DNA of 64,000 nucleotides from Ryuthela nishihirai (lineage: Eukaryota; Arthropoda; Arachnida; Araneae; Heptathelidae): assembly GCA_038380435.1 (NCBI GenBank), contig JAWZYU010000034.1:44020901-44084900 (forward strand). The letters run 5' to 3'. A program made the position numbers and the translations under genes. A model generated the notes under the pieces. It saw only the letters and a program-made list of their open reading frames with translations, ran no database searches and was not told the DNA's origin. Positions 53,446 to 64,000 of the stretch are shown here, one piece after another; position 1 is the first letter of the stretch; the number at the start of each line of letters is the position of its first letter.

Positions 53446-56203
53446 TCTTTGTGGAAGCTCAGAAGCCGAATGAACACCCTGTGTGGAAGCTCGCGAGCCA
53501 AAAGGAGATTAACACGCTGTGTGGAAGCTCAGAAGCCTAATGAACACCCTGTGTGGAAGCTCGCGAGCCAAAAGGAGATTAACACGCTGTGTGGAAGCTC
53601 AGAAGCCTAATGAACACCCTGTGTGGAAGCTGGCGAGCCAAAAGGAGATTAACACGCTGTGTGGAAGCTCAGAAGCCTAATGAACACCCTGTGTGGAAGC
53701 TCGCGAGCCAAAAGGAGATTAACACGCTGTGTGGAAGCTCAGAAGCCGAATGAACACCCTGTGTGGAAGCTCGCGAGCCAAAAGGAGATTAACACGCTGT
53801 GTGGAAGCTCAGAAGCCTAATGAACACCCTGTGTGGAAGCTCGCGAGCCAAAACGAGATTAACACGCTGTGTGGAAGCTCAGAAGCCGAATGAACACCCT
53901 GTGTGGAAGCTAGCGAGCCAAAACGAGATTAACACGCTGTGTGGAAGCTCAGAAGCCGAATGAACACCCTGTGTGGAAGCTCGCGAGCCAAAAGGAGATT
54001 AACACGCTGTGTGGAAGCTCAGAAGCCTAATGAACACCCTGTGTGAAAGCTCGCGAGCCAAAAGGAGATTAACACGCTGTGTGGAAGCTCAGAAGCCGAA
54101 TGAACACCCTGTGTGGAAGCTAGCGAGCCAAAACGAGATTAACACGCTGTGTGGAAGCTCAGAAGCCGAATGAACACCCTGTGTGGAAGCTCGCGAGCCA
54201 AAAGGAGATTAACACGCTGTGTGGAAGCTCAGAAGCCGAATGAACACCCTGTGTGGAAGCTCGCGAGCCAAAAGTAGATTAACACGCTGTGTGGAAGCTC
54301 AGAAGCCGAATGAACACCCTGTGTGGAAGCTCGCGAGCCAAAAGGAGATTAACACGCTGTGTGGAAGCTCAGAAGCCGAATGAACACCCTGTGTGGAAGC
54401 TCGCGAGCCAAAAGGAGATTAACACGCTGTGTGGAAGCTCAGAAGCCGAATGAACACCCTGTGTGGAAGCTCGCGAGCCAAAATGAGATTAACACGCTGT
54501 GTGGAAGCTCAGAAGCCGAATGAACACCCTGTGTGGAAACTCGCGAGCCAAAATGAGATTATAACGCTGTGTGGAAGCTCAGAAGCCGAAAGAACACCCC
54601 GTGTGGAAGTTCGCGAGCCAAAAGGAGATTAACATGCTGTGTGGAAGCGCAGAAGCCGAATGAATACGCTGTGTGGAAACTCGCGAGCCAAAATGAGATA
54701 ACACGCTGTGTGGAAGCTCAGAAGTCGAATGAACATGCTGTGTGGAAACTCGCGAGCCAAAATGAGATTATCACGCTGTGTGGAAGCTCAGAAGCCGAAT
54801 GAACACCCTGTGTGAAGCTCGCGAGCCAAAAGGAGATTAACACGCTGTGTGGAAGCTCAGAAGCCGAATGAACACCCTGTGTGGAAGCTCGCGAGCCAAA
54901 ATGAGATTAACACGCAGTGTGGAAGCTCAGAAGCCGAATGAACACCCTGTGTGGAAACTCGCGAGCCAAAATGATTATCACGCTGTGTGCAAGCGCAGAA
55001 GCCGAATGAACACCCCGTGTGGAAGCTCGCGAGCCAAAAGGAGATTAACACGCTGTGTGGAAGCTCAGAAGCCGAATGAACACCCTGTGTGGAAGCTCGC
55101 GAGCCAAAAGGAGATTAACATGCTGTGTGGAAGCGCAGAAGCCGAATGGACACGCTGTGTGGACACTCGCGAGCCAAAATGAGATTAACGCGCTGTGTGG
55201 AAGCTCAGAAGTCGAATGAACACGCTGTGTGGAAACTCGCGAGCCAAAATGAGATTATCACGCTGTGTGGAAGCTCAGAAGCCGAATGAACACCCTGTGT
55301 GGAAGCTCGCAGGCCAAAAGGAGATTAACACGCTGTTTGGAAGCTCAGAAGCCGAATGAACACCCTGTGTGGAAGCTCGCAAGCAAAAAGGAGATTAACA
55401 CGCTGTGTGGAAGCTCGCGAGCCAAAAGGAGATTAACACGCTGTGTGGAAGCTCAGAAGTCGAATGAACATGCTGTGTGGAAACTCGCGAGCCAAAATGA
55501 GATTATCACGCTGTGTGGAAGCTCAGAAGCCGAATGAACACGCTGTGTGGAAACTCGCGAGCCAAAATGAGATTATCACGCTGTGTGGAAGGTCAGAAGC
55601 CGAATGAACACACTGTGTGGAAGCTCGCAAGCAAAAAGGAGATTAACACGCTGTGTGGAAGCTCGCGAGCCAAAAGGAGATTAACACGCTGTGTGGAAGC
55701 TCAGAAGCCGAATGAACACCCTGTGTGGAAGCTCGCGAGCCTAAATGAGATTAACACGCTGTGTGCAAGCACAGAAGCCGAATGAACACCCTGAGTGGAA
55801 GCTTGCGAGCCAAAAGAATATTAACACGCTGTGTGGAAGCTCAGAAACCGAATGAACACCCTGTGTAGAAGCTCGCGAGCCAAAATGAGATTATCACGCT
55901 GTGCGGAAGCTCGCGAGTCAAAATGATATTATCACGCTGTGTGGAAGCTCAGAAGCCGAATGAACAACCTGTGTGGAAGCTCGTGAGCCAAAAGGAGATT
56001 AACACGCTGTGTGGAACCTCAGAAGCCGAATGAACACCCTGTGTGGAAGCTCGCGAGCCAAAATGAGATTATCACGCTGTGTGCAAGCTCAGAAGCCGAA
56101 TGAACACCCTGTGTGCAAGCTCAGAAGCCGAATGAACACCCTGTGTGGAAGCTCGCAAGCCAAAATGAGATTAACACGCTGCGTGGAAGCTCAGAAGCTG
56201 AAA
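53446..56203 (+). repeat. 70-bp tandem array, about 39 units
   Basis: Each unit holds two related halves: GTGTGGAAGCTCAGAAGCC with GAATGAACACCCT, and GTGTGGAAGCTCGCGAGCC with AAAAGGAGATTAACACGCT. The first 1.1 kb is very uniform at exactly 70 bp. From about 54,530 units vary in length, halves are skipped or doubled, and AAATGAGATTATCACGCT replaces the second ending. Uniform on the left and decayed on the right is the pattern expected of ongoing homogenisation at one end. Frames of up to 111 codons inside are repeat translations. Confidence 0.96.
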
Positions 56204-56465
56204 CGAGACGATCCGAGAGGAGATTTGGTTGCTGGTCTCTCCTGGCAAAAACCGGGAGTGAAAGTGTTGGGAATTCTCTTCACGTGGTGAAACCGGTGTG
56301 GCCATAAGTAAGGGGTTATCAATAAACAAGTGGGAGGCTTATTATGCTGAGCTTGGAGCTCATTACTCAGTTTCTTTATTAAAGGTGTTCTTTTCGTCCA
56401 GGGATGGAATCATTCGTTTCATGGTTCTGAAGTTTCACTTTACAAAAAAATGCGCTTTGAAGCGA
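56204..56465. other. Non-repetitive spacer
   Basis: About 260 bases; no gene recognised. Ends with the TACTTGGTA target site. Confidence 0.35.
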
Positions 56466-56474
56466 TACTTGGTA

Positions 56475-57316
56475 CGTTGGGTTGTTTTACCTCTGAGCGG
56501 CACTTTTTTGCACACCCATGGGCTAAATGGCCAAGTCACATGGACCCCGAAGGCTCAGAGAAGGTTGGGAGAGGGGACCCACTGGGTTGGGTTGGGTTGG
56601 GTTGTTTTACCTCTGAGCGGCACTTTTTTGCACACCATGGGCTAAATGGCCAGGTCACATGGACCCCGAAGGCTCAGAGAAGGTTGGGGGAGGGGTCCCA
56701 CTGGAACAGCTGTTGGGAGACAGATGGTAGCCTCCCGTCAAGGCCATCCAGCGTGTTCTTTAACGTTGGGTTGTTTTACCTCTGAGCGGCACTTTTTTGC
56801 ACACCATGGGCTAAATGGCCAGGTCACATGGAGCCCGAAGGCTCAGAGAAGGTTGGGGGAGGGGACCCACTGGAACAGCAGTTGGGAGACATATGGTAGC
56901 CTCCCGTCAAGGCCATCCAGCGTGTTCTTTAACGTTGGGTTGTTTTACCTCTGAGCGGCACTTTTTTTGCACACCATGGGCTAAATGGCCAGGTCACATG
57001 GACCCCGAAGGCTCAGAGAAGGTTGGGGGAGGGACTCACTGAAACAGCTGTTGGGAGACAGATGGTAGCCTCCCGTCAAGGCCATCCAGCGTGTTCTTTA
57101 ACGTGCACAGAGTATGGCTCTCCCGCACATGGAGCAACGGCTTTACGTCTCATCCGACGGTCGGCGGCCTTTCCAAGCCCATCGGTGTCCCCTACTGACC
57201 ATGGGCAGGGTGGGAAATTTTGAGGAGATAAATCTCAACGCTGACCCAGCTGGGATTCGAACCTGGAAACTACAGATTACGAGCCTGGCGCGCTACCGAC
57301 TGAGCCACCCCCGCCC
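56475..57316 (-). mobile_element. S1 SINE with four tails and target repeat
   Basis: A short first unit joined by GGGTTGGGTTGGGTTGG, then three 169-bp-type units, the last with body and head. TACTTGGTA at 56,466-56,474 and 57,317-57,325 is a 9-base target-site duplication around the whole array. Confidence 0.94.
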
Positions 57317-57469
57317 TACTTGGTAGATTGGGCTTAGAGAAAGTTGGGTAAGGGATATCCAGTAGTCAGGAGATATTGGCTTCCTTTCAACGCCATCTGA
57401 CGGACGGCGGCCTTTCCAAGCCCATCGGTGTCCCCAGTCTCACAGAGGATAAAAATATAATAAAATAAA
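57317..57469. other. Spacer with an old S1 body fragment
   Basis: CCATCTGACGGACGGCGGCC and GCCCATCGGTGTCCC at 57,389-57,434 are a short S1 body remnant. Confidence 0.55.
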
Positions 57470-57660
57470 TAAATACCCCCTCAAGCAGCTGCTTGCCACA
57501 GAGGTCTGACAGGAGCTGTCAGTTTATATGCCATAGTAAAAGGTCTGTGAGGATGTCAGGACCTCAGCAGAAAAACGACACAAACAGCCATGCCTTACCC
57601 GGGGCTAGAACCCAGGTCCCTTAGATCAGTAGCCAAGCACGCTAACCACTCGGCCATGGG
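57470..57660 (-). mobile_element. S2 SINE body whose head starts the 64-bp array
   Basis: A standard minus-strand S2 (3' end at 57,478) with one base lost in the CTGACAGG stem. Its tRNA-like head is the first of a long series. Confidence 0.92.
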
Positions 57661-60600
57661 ACCCGGGGCTCCAACCCAGGTCCCTTAGATCAGTAGACAA
57701 GCACGCTAATCACTCGGCAATGGGACCCGGGGTTCGAACCCAGGTCCCTTAGATCAGTAACCAAGCACACTAACCACTCGGCCATGGGACCCGGGGCTCG
57801 AACCCAGATCCCTTAGAGCAGTAGCCAAGCACACTAACCACTCGGCCACGGAACCCGGGGCTCGAACTCAGGTCCCTTAGATCAGTAGCCAAGCACACTA
57901 ACCACTCGGCCATGGGACCCGGGGCTCGAACCCAGGTCCCTTAGATCAGTAGCCAAGCACGCTAACCACTCAGTCACGGGATCCTGGTCTCGAACCCAGG
58001 TCCCTTAGATCAGTAGCCAAGCACGCTAACCACTCTGCCACGGTACCCGGGGCTCGAACCCAGGTCCCTTAGATCAGCAACCAAGCACGCTAACCACTCG
58101 ACCATGGGACCCGGGGCTCGAACCCAGGTCCCTTAGATCAGTAGCCAAGCACGCTAACCACTCGGCCAAGGGACCCGGGGCTCGAACCCAGGTCCCTTAG
58201 ATCAGTAGCCAAGCACGCTAACCACTCGGCCATGGGATCCGGGGCTCAAACCCAGGTCCCTTAGACCAGTAGCCAAGCACGCTAACCACTCGGCCACGGG
58301 ACCTGGGGCTCGAACCCAGGTCCCTTAGATCAGTAGCGAAGCACGCTAACCACTCGGCCATGGGATCCGGGGCTCGAACCCAGGTCCCTTAGATCAGTAG
58401 CCAAGCACGCTAACCAGTCGGCCACGGGACCCGGGCTCGAACCCAGGTCCCTTAGGTCAGTACCCAAGCATGCTAACCACTGGGCCACGGTACCCGGGGC
58501 TCGAACCCAAGTCCCTTAGATCAGTAACCAAGCACACTAACAACTCGGCCACGGGACCCGGGGCTCGAACCCAGGTCCCTTAGTTCAGCAGCCAAGCACG
58601 CTAACCACTCAGCCACGGAACCCGGGGCTTGAACTCAGGTCCCTTAGATCAGTAGCCAAGCACACTAACCACTCGGCCATGGGATCCGGGGCTCGAACCC
58701 AGGTCCTTTAGATCAGTAGCCAAGCACGCTAACCAGTCGGCCACGGTACCCGGGGCTCGAACCCAGGTCCCTTAGATCAGTAACCAAGCACACTAACCAC
58801 TCGGCCACGGGACCTGGGGATCGAACCCAGGTCCCTTAGATCAGTAGCGAAGCACGCTAACCACTCGGCCATGGGATCCGGGGCTCGAACCCAGGTCCCT
58901 TAGATCAGTAGCCAAGCACGCTAACCAGTCGGCCACGGGACCCGGGCTCGAACCCAGGTCCCTTAGGTCAGTACCCAAGCACGCTAACCACTGGGCCACG
59001 GTACCCGGGGCTCGAACCCAAGTCCCTTAGATCAGTAACCAAGCACACTAACAACTCGGCCACGGGACCCGGGGCTCGAACCCAGGTCCCTTAGTTCAGC
59101 AGCCAAGCACGCTAACCACTCAGCCACGGAACCCGGGGCTCGAACTCAGGTCCCTTAGATCAGTAGCCAAGCATACTAACCACTCGGCCATGGGATCCGG
59201 GGCTCGAACCCAGGTCCTTTAGATCAGTAGCCAAGCACACTAACCACTCGGCCACGGGACCCGGGGCTCGAACCCAGGTCCCTTAGATCAGTAGCCAAGC
59301 ACGCTAACCACTCGGCCACGGGATCCGGGGCTCGAACCCAGGTCCCTTAGATCAGTAGCCAAGCACGCTAACCACTCGGCCATGGGACCCGGGGTTCGAA
59401 CCCAGGTCCCTTAGATCAGTAGCCAAGCACGCTAACCACTCGGCCACGGGACCCGGGGTTCGAACCCAGGTCCCTTAGATCAGTAGCCAAGCACGCTAAC
59501 CACTCGGCCACGGAACCCGGGGTTCGAACCCAGGTCCCTTAGATCAGTAGCCAAGCACGCTAACCACTCGGCCACGGGACCCGGGGCTCGAACCCAGGTC
59601 CCTTAGATCAGTAGCCAAGCACGCTAACCACTCGGCCACGGGACCCGGGGCTCGAACCCAGGTCCCTTAGATCAGTAGCCAAGCACGCTAACCACTCGGC
59701 CATGGGACCCGGGGTTCGAACCCAGGTCCCTTAGATCAATAGCCAAGCACGCTAACCACTCGGCCACGGGACCCGGAGCTCGAACCCAGGTCCCTTAGAT
59801 CAGTAGCCAAGCACGCTAACCACTCGGCCACGGGACCCGGGGCTCGAACCCAGGTCCCTTAGATCAGTAGCCAAGCACGCTAACCACTCGGCCATGGGAC
59901 CCGGGGTTCGAACCCAGGTCCCTTAGATCAGTAGCCAAGCACCCTAACCACTCGGCCACGGGGCTCGAACCCAGGTCCCTTAGATCAGTAGCCAAGCACG
60001 CTAACCACTCGGCCACGGTGCTCGAACCCAGGTCCCTTATATCAGTAGCCAAGCACGCTAACCACTCGGCCAGGGTACCCGGGGTTCGAACCCAGGTCCC
60101 TTAGATCAGTAGCCAAGCACGCTAACCACTCGGCCACAGGACCCGGGGCTCGAACCCAGGTTCCTTAGATCAGTAGCCAAGCATGCTAACCACTTGGCCA
60201 TGGGACCCGGGGCTTGAATCCAGGTCCCTTAGATCAGTAGCCAAGCACGCTAACCACTCGGCCACGGGGCTCGAACCCAGGTCCCTTATATCAGTAGCCA
60301 AGCACGCTAACCACTCGGCCAGGGTACCCGGGGTTCGTACCCAGGTCCCTTAGATCAGTAGCCAAGCACGCTAACCACTCGGCCACGGGACCCAGGGCTC
60401 GAACCCAGGTCTCTTAGATCAGCAGCCAAGCACGCTAACCACTCGGTCATGGGACCCGGGGTTCGAACCCAGGTCCCTTAGATCAGTAACCAAGCACGCT
60501 AACCACTCGGCCACGGGGCTCGAACCCAGGTCCCTTATATCAGTAGCCAAGCATGCTAACCACTCGGCCAGGGTACCCGGGGTTCTACCCCAGGTCCCTT

Positions 60601-61312
60601 AGATCAGTAGCCAAGCACGCTAACCACTCGGCCATGGGACCCGGGGCTCGAACCCAGGTCCCTTAGATCAGTAGCCAAGCACCCTAACCACTCGGCCACG
60701 GGGCTCGAACCCAGGTCCCTTAGATCAGTAGCCAAGCACGCTAACCACTCGGCCACGGGGCTCGAACCCAGGTCCCTTATATCAGTAGCCAAGCACGCTA
60801 ACCACTCGGCCAGGGTACCCGGGGTTCGAACCCAGGTCCCTTAGATCAGTAGCCAAGCACGCTAACCACTCGGCCACGGGACCCAGGGCTCGAACCCAGG
60901 TCCCTTAGATCAGCAGCCAAGCACGCTAACCACTCGGTCATGGGACCCAGGGTTCGAACCCAGGTCCCTTAGATCAGTAACCAAGCATGCTAACCACTCG
61001 GCCATGGGGCTCGAACCCAGATCCCTTATATCAGTAGCCAAGCACGCTAACCACTCGTCTAGGGTACCCGGGGTTCTAACCCAGGTCCCTTAGATCAGTA
61101 GCCAAGCACGCTAACCACTCGGCCACAGGACCCGGGGCTCGAACCCAGGTCCCTTAGATCAGTAGCCAAGCACGCTAACCACTCGGCCATGGGACCCGGG
61201 GTTCGAACCCAGGTCCATTAGATCAGTAGCGAAGCACGCTAACCACTCGGCCACGGGGCTCGAACCCAGGTCCCTTAGATCAGTAGCCAAGCACGCTAAC
61301 CACTCGGCCATG
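57590..61312 (-). repeat. Tandem array of S2 tRNA-like heads, about 57 units of 64 bp
   Basis: Minus-strand unit: GGCCGAGTGGTTAGCGTGC, TTGGCTACTGATCTAAGG, GACCTGGGTTCGAGCCCC, GGGTCCCAT. Each unit carries a tRNA-type A box and B box and a T-arm that can pair (CTGGG with CCCGG). From about 59,940, shorter units lacking GGGACCC alternate with full ones and with GGGTACCCTGG-joined units, making multi-unit higher-order repeats (compare 59,864-60,052 and 60,604-60,792). No unit forms a full tRNA; the acceptor stem and variable arm are absent. Whether Pol III transcribes any is unknown. Confidence 0.95.
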
Positions 61313-61437
61313 AGACTGCTCATCCATATTTACCGATACATATTAAACCCTAAAGCCAAAGTGATCAGCAGCGAAAGGATTTCAACGCAACCTCAACTTC
61401 TGTTGAAAAACAAATCCTTCCAAAGGACCGTGATGAA
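61313..61437. other. Non-repetitive spacer right of the array
   Basis: No repeat match. Confidence 0.35.
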
Positions 61438-61800
61438 ATCCCCTCTGCATCGCATATTCTTCTTCAGCTGTGAGAAACACAGTGGGTGGAGGTGAAAGGT
61501 CACACACACTCTCTTGTCGGCGTAATGAGGAGAGAGACTCGCTGCACCACGTGACGATTCCAAATAAGAAGCGCTGGGTAATATCCCCAAGTCACGTGCG
61601 AGCACAGCAATATCCTGCCCCTGAGGGCAGGACACATTTGCAAGTGATTAGCAATTGCAAGATTCTCACGTCTGCCCGTTTAGCAGCTAGTGCAAGCGAT
61701 TCGATGCCTTATAATTTTCTGTTTGGTAAATGCGACCTGATGACGTCAGAAAGGAAACGAAGGTGTTGTCTGCGGCGGGAAAAATATCGCGCTTCTTCTT
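61438..61800. promoter_or_regulatory. Regulatory-like island with E-box, CRE and E2F-like motifs
   Basis: Repeat-free sequence holding AAAGGTCA (61,495-61,502, nuclear-receptor half-site type), CACGTG twice (61,548-61,553 and 61,593-61,598), the hairpin CCTGCCC-CTGA-GGGCAGG (61,614-61,631), TGACGTCA (61,741-61,748) and GGCGGGAAA (61,774-61,782, E2F-like). A 143-codon frame spans it (61,470-61,901) but is not recognisable. Function inferred from motif density. Confidence 0.35.
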
Positions 61801-61959
61801 CTCAAGTGGGGGAGAGGGGGATGGAAATCGAATGGCAAATATGTGGACATATCATTCTCTTCGTATTAGATTATGAAACAGGTTTTCCTCTATGTTTTTA
61901 ACTGTGGCATAAGCTTTAGAGAAGCATCTCTTTGATTGGCGTAAGATGCGAGGGAGTTG

Positions 61960-62060
61960 TTTTGGGTTTTATTTTACATTTGAGCGGGACGCACGTTTTT
62001 ACACACAATGAGCTAAATGTCCAGCTCACAAGGACCCCTGGGGCTCAGAGAAAGTTTTGG
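61960..62060 (-). mobile_element. Old S1 tail fragment
   Basis: Diverged minus-strand tail (ACACACAATGAGCTAAATG, GGACCCCTGGGGCTCAGAG). Confidence 0.65.
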
Positions 62061-62125
62061 ACATTGGACAGTTTTTACAAAAAATTATTAATTTTTAAAA
62101 ATCAATAATTTCTAAAAAAAAAATC

Positions 62126-62490
62126 GTTTTTTTTTTGCACACCATGGGCTAAATGGCCAGGTCACATGGACCCCGAAGGCTGAGAGAAGGTTGGGGGAGG
62201 GGACCCACTGGAACAGCTGTTAGGAGACAGATGGTAGCCTCCCGTCAAGGCCATTCAGCGTGTTCTTTAACGTGCACAGGGTATGGCTTTTCCCGCACAC
62301 GGGGTCACGGCTTAACGTACTATCAGACGGACGGCGGCCTTTACAAGCTCATCGGTGTCCCCTACTGACCGTGAGCAAGGCGGGGAATTTTGCGGAGATA
62401 AATAAATCTCAACGCTGACCCAGCTGGGACTCGAACCTGGGAACTACAGATTACGAGCCTGGTGCGCTACCGACTGAGCCACCCCCGCCC
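62126..62490 (-). mobile_element. S1 SINE, full body and head
   Basis: Tail from TTTTTTTGCACACC, body and head ending CCACCCCCGCCCC. An AT stretch (62,070-62,125) replaces the first bases of the tail. Confidence 0.9.
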
Positions 62491-62565
62491 CCTAAATGAC
62501 CAGATCAAAAGGACCCGAAGACGGAGGAGGGACCCACTGGAATAGTTGTTAGGAGACAGATGGAG
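62491..62565 (-). mobile_element. Old S1 tail fragment
   Basis: TAAATGACCAGATCAAAAGG to TTAGGAGACAGATGG, a remnant of the copy that the younger S1 entered. Confidence 0.6.
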
Positions 62566-62575
62566 TGATCTAAAA

Positions 62576-62702
62576 AAGCAACCTTCGCGTCACGTGACAC
62601 GAAGATTGCCAGATCATTCATTTCTAAAAAAAATCGTTGCCAGATATTTTTTTCTGAATTCTCTAATCAACCATAGTGTTCGGATATTTTTTTGAGCGAC
62701 TG
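62576..62702 (+). mobile_element. Half of a mariner-like palindromic MITE
   Basis: The centre (TCACGTGACACGAAGATTGC) and the complete right arm to TTGAGCGACTG remain; the left arm is cut to about 17 bases. Confidence 0.85.
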
Positions 62703-62727
62703 TCCTAGCATTTGACTGGTGGATCGC

Positions 62728-62818
62728 CTTCCCAAATCTTCCCCGAGTCTTTGGGGTCCTTGTGACCTGGCCATTTGCCCCATTATGTGGACAAAATTTC
62801 CAGTCAGAGGTAAAACAA
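62728..62818 (+). mobile_element. Old S1 tail fragment
   Basis: ATCGCCTTCCCAAATCTTCC to CAGAGGTAAAACAAC, clearly diverged. Confidence 0.65.
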
Positions 62819-62902
62819 CAGAAACCTTCAGTCAGAGCCAAGTTGCTCGCTTGTCAGTAATAAATTATCGAAAGTCCTGTAGACAAGGAACACTTGAAAA
62901 AA

Positions 62903-63002
62903 TGAGTTGAAAAAAAATTCTGTTCGAACCCAGGTCTCCCAGAAGCTTCTGGGAGACCTGGGTTCGAATCCCAGTCAGGACAACCAATGTTTTTCAACTC
63001 AT
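62903..63002. mobile_element. Short foldback of the tRNA-like family
   Basis: 62,923-62,968 is a perfect 46-base palindrome (TTCGAACCCAGGTCTCCC, AGAAGCTTCT, GGGAGACCTGGGTTCGAA). TGAGTTGAAAAA at the left and TTTTTCAACTCA at the right extend the pairing. GGTTCGAATCCCAGTCAGGA links it to the foldback at 26,591-26,976. Confidence 0.85.
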
Positions 63003-63051
63003 TTTTTAAGTCCTTCCTCACTTGTGTTTTTACTCTTAAGTTCTAAGTTCG

Positions 63052-63321
63052 GAGGGGCGAGGTTATCTCATTCGGTATCGACCCATACTCGAAATCTGCA
63101 GTTCCCAGGTTCGAGTCTCATTTATGGTATACTTCGGATTTATCTCTGTGTGCCATAGAGTCATACACTCTGCACGTTAAAGAACACGCTGGATGGCCTT
63201 GACGGGAGGCTACCATCTGTCCCCTCCCCCAACCTTCTCCGAGTCTTCGGGGTCCTTATGACCTGGCCATTTATCCCATGGTGTGTAAAAAAGTGCCGCT
63301 CATAGGTAAAACAACCCAACA
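63052..63321 (+). mobile_element. Diverged S1 SINE with internal deletion
   Basis: Plus-strand head (GGTTATCTCATTCGGTATCG, B box GGTTCGAGTC), a shortened body, then a tail ending AAAACAACCCAACAA. Confidence 0.8.
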
Positions 63322-63416
63322 ACTGACCTGGCCATGCAGTCAAACTGTCTCCAAAAATTCCTTGTAGGACATCCATCCCTGTGCTCGTTAGCGAACAGGA
63401 TGGACGTCCTCAACTG

Positions 63417-63699
63417 GGTTGGGTTGTTTTACCTCTGAGCGGCACTTTTTTGCACGCCATGGGCTAAATGGCCAGGTCACATGGACCCCGAAGGCTCAGA
63501 GAAGTTTGGGGGAGGGGACCCACTGGAACAGCTGTTGGGAGACAGATGGTAGCCTCCCGTCAATGCCATCCAGCGTGTTCTTTAACGTGCACAGGGTATG
63601 GCTCTCCCGCACACGGAGCCACGGCTTAACGTCCCATCCGACGGACGGCGGCCTTTCCAAGCCCATCGGTGTCCCCTACTGACCGTGGGCAGGGCGGGG
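63417..63699 (-). mobile_element. S1 SINE, 5'-truncated, with target repeat
   Basis: Tail and body that stop at GTGGGCAGGGCGGG, lacking the tRNA-like head. GTCCTCAACTG at 63,406-63,416 and 63,700-63,710 is an 11-base target-site duplication, showing that truncation happened during insertion. Confidence 0.94.
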
Positions 63700-63860
63700 G
63701 TCCTCAACTGCAAGCTTTCATCTGTCTCCTACTCGCTGTCCAGTTAAATACCTTTTCCCAACTTTTTTCTGATTCCTAGGGGTCCTTTAGTGACCGACCA
63801 TGCAACCCATTGTGGGTAGAAAAAGACTTCCGTTTCAGAGCACAACAAATCAACCCAATT
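63700..63860 (+). mobile_element. Very old S1 tail
   Basis: TTTCATCTGTCTCCTACTCG to GAGCACAACAAATCAACCCA follows the S1 tail loosely on the plus strand. Confidence 0.5.
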
Positions 63861-64000
63861 TTCCGACGATTTCGTACAGTTCAATGACTGTAATCGAGTC
63901 CCATAATTCTTTGGATTCGCTGCAGTCTGTTCGCTTCACCATTTCTGCCAGGGTTGCTTCTATTGGACGGGTCAAATACCCTGACCACTTTAGCGTGACA
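63861..64000. other. Non-repetitive window edge
   Basis: Nothing recognised. Confidence 0.3.

Noticed and set aside
53446..56203. CRISPR-like array
   Set aside because: No unique spacers between repeats; both halves of the 70-bp unit repeat. The surrounding sequence is animal and no cas-like genes occur.
56583..56603. Telomere-like TTGGG repeats
   Set aside because: GGGTTGGGTTGGG is only the variable simple repeat at the S1 3' end, three or four copies long and always next to the S1 terminus.
57590..61312. A cluster of functional tRNA genes
   Set aside because: Units have A and B boxes and a T-arm but lack a paired acceptor stem, and the anticodon arm is irregular. They are S2 SINE heads in tandem.
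61470..61901. 143-codon frame beside the tRNA-head array
   Set aside because: No domain, no convincing start context, and it overlaps a dense set of regulatory-type motifs.
62082..62125. Possible AT-rich replication origin or terminator
   Set aside because: A short A/T palindrome (AAATTATTAATTTTTAAAAA) flanked by S1 debris; no supporting elements.

Overview
This is a gene-poor, repeat-dominated block of animal nuclear DNA. The evidence is two abundant tRNA-derived SINE families with RNA polymerase III-type A and B boxes, the 3' end of a non-LTR retrotransposon (LINE), palindromic TA-flanked MITEs, four large tandem arrays, and no operon, ribosome-binding-site or intact-gene structure. An invertebrate is likely and an arthropod or arachnid is plausible, but the sequence alone does not settle the taxon. 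I find no complete protein-coding gene. Almost every open reading frame over 60 codons is a shadow of a repeat.

Layout. Positions 1-14,039 are a single 56-bp AT-rich satellite of about 250 units, with an internal duplicated block of about 4.8 kb and smaller nested duplications. Positions 14,126-34,300 are a thicket of a tRNA-derived SINE here called S1 (consensus about 400 bp), often with its 3' part tandemly multiplied. They also contain MITEs at 26.6-27.9 and 31.7-32.0 kb, a LINE 3' end at 32.6-33.3 kb and copies of a second SINE, S2 (about 205 bp). Positions 35,719-37,426 are a minisatellite with a 27-bp monomer and a 218-bp higher-order repeat. Positions 37.8-53.3 kb are again S1/S2 with a foldback element at 38.6-38.8 kb. 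Positions 53,446-56,203 are a 70-bp tandem array. Positions 57,470-61,312 are an S2 copy whose tRNA-like head is repeated about 57 times. The remainder is S1 and MITE fragments.

How the parts relate. S1 arrays look like retrotransposition products: several are bounded by 9-14 bp target-site duplications, the tRNA head occurs once at the 5' end, and all repeated units share the same 3' terminus while their 5' breakpoints differ. S2 and the LINE share the 3' motif GCTGCTTGAGG, so the LINE is a good candidate for the source of S2's reverse transcriptase. A composite S1-LINE-S2-AT-rich block occurs twice, inverted and about 24 kb apart, and one copy lies inside an older S1.

Host-gene traces are few and uncertain: a 108-bp segment with good splice signals at 30,694-30,801, short ATG-initiated reading frames in GC-rich islands at 20.8, 35.0 and 44.9 kb, and motif-rich promoter- or enhancer-like islands at about 20.7, 31.0, 34.8, 51.5-51.9 and 61.4-61.8 kb. 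None could be matched with confidence to a named gene.
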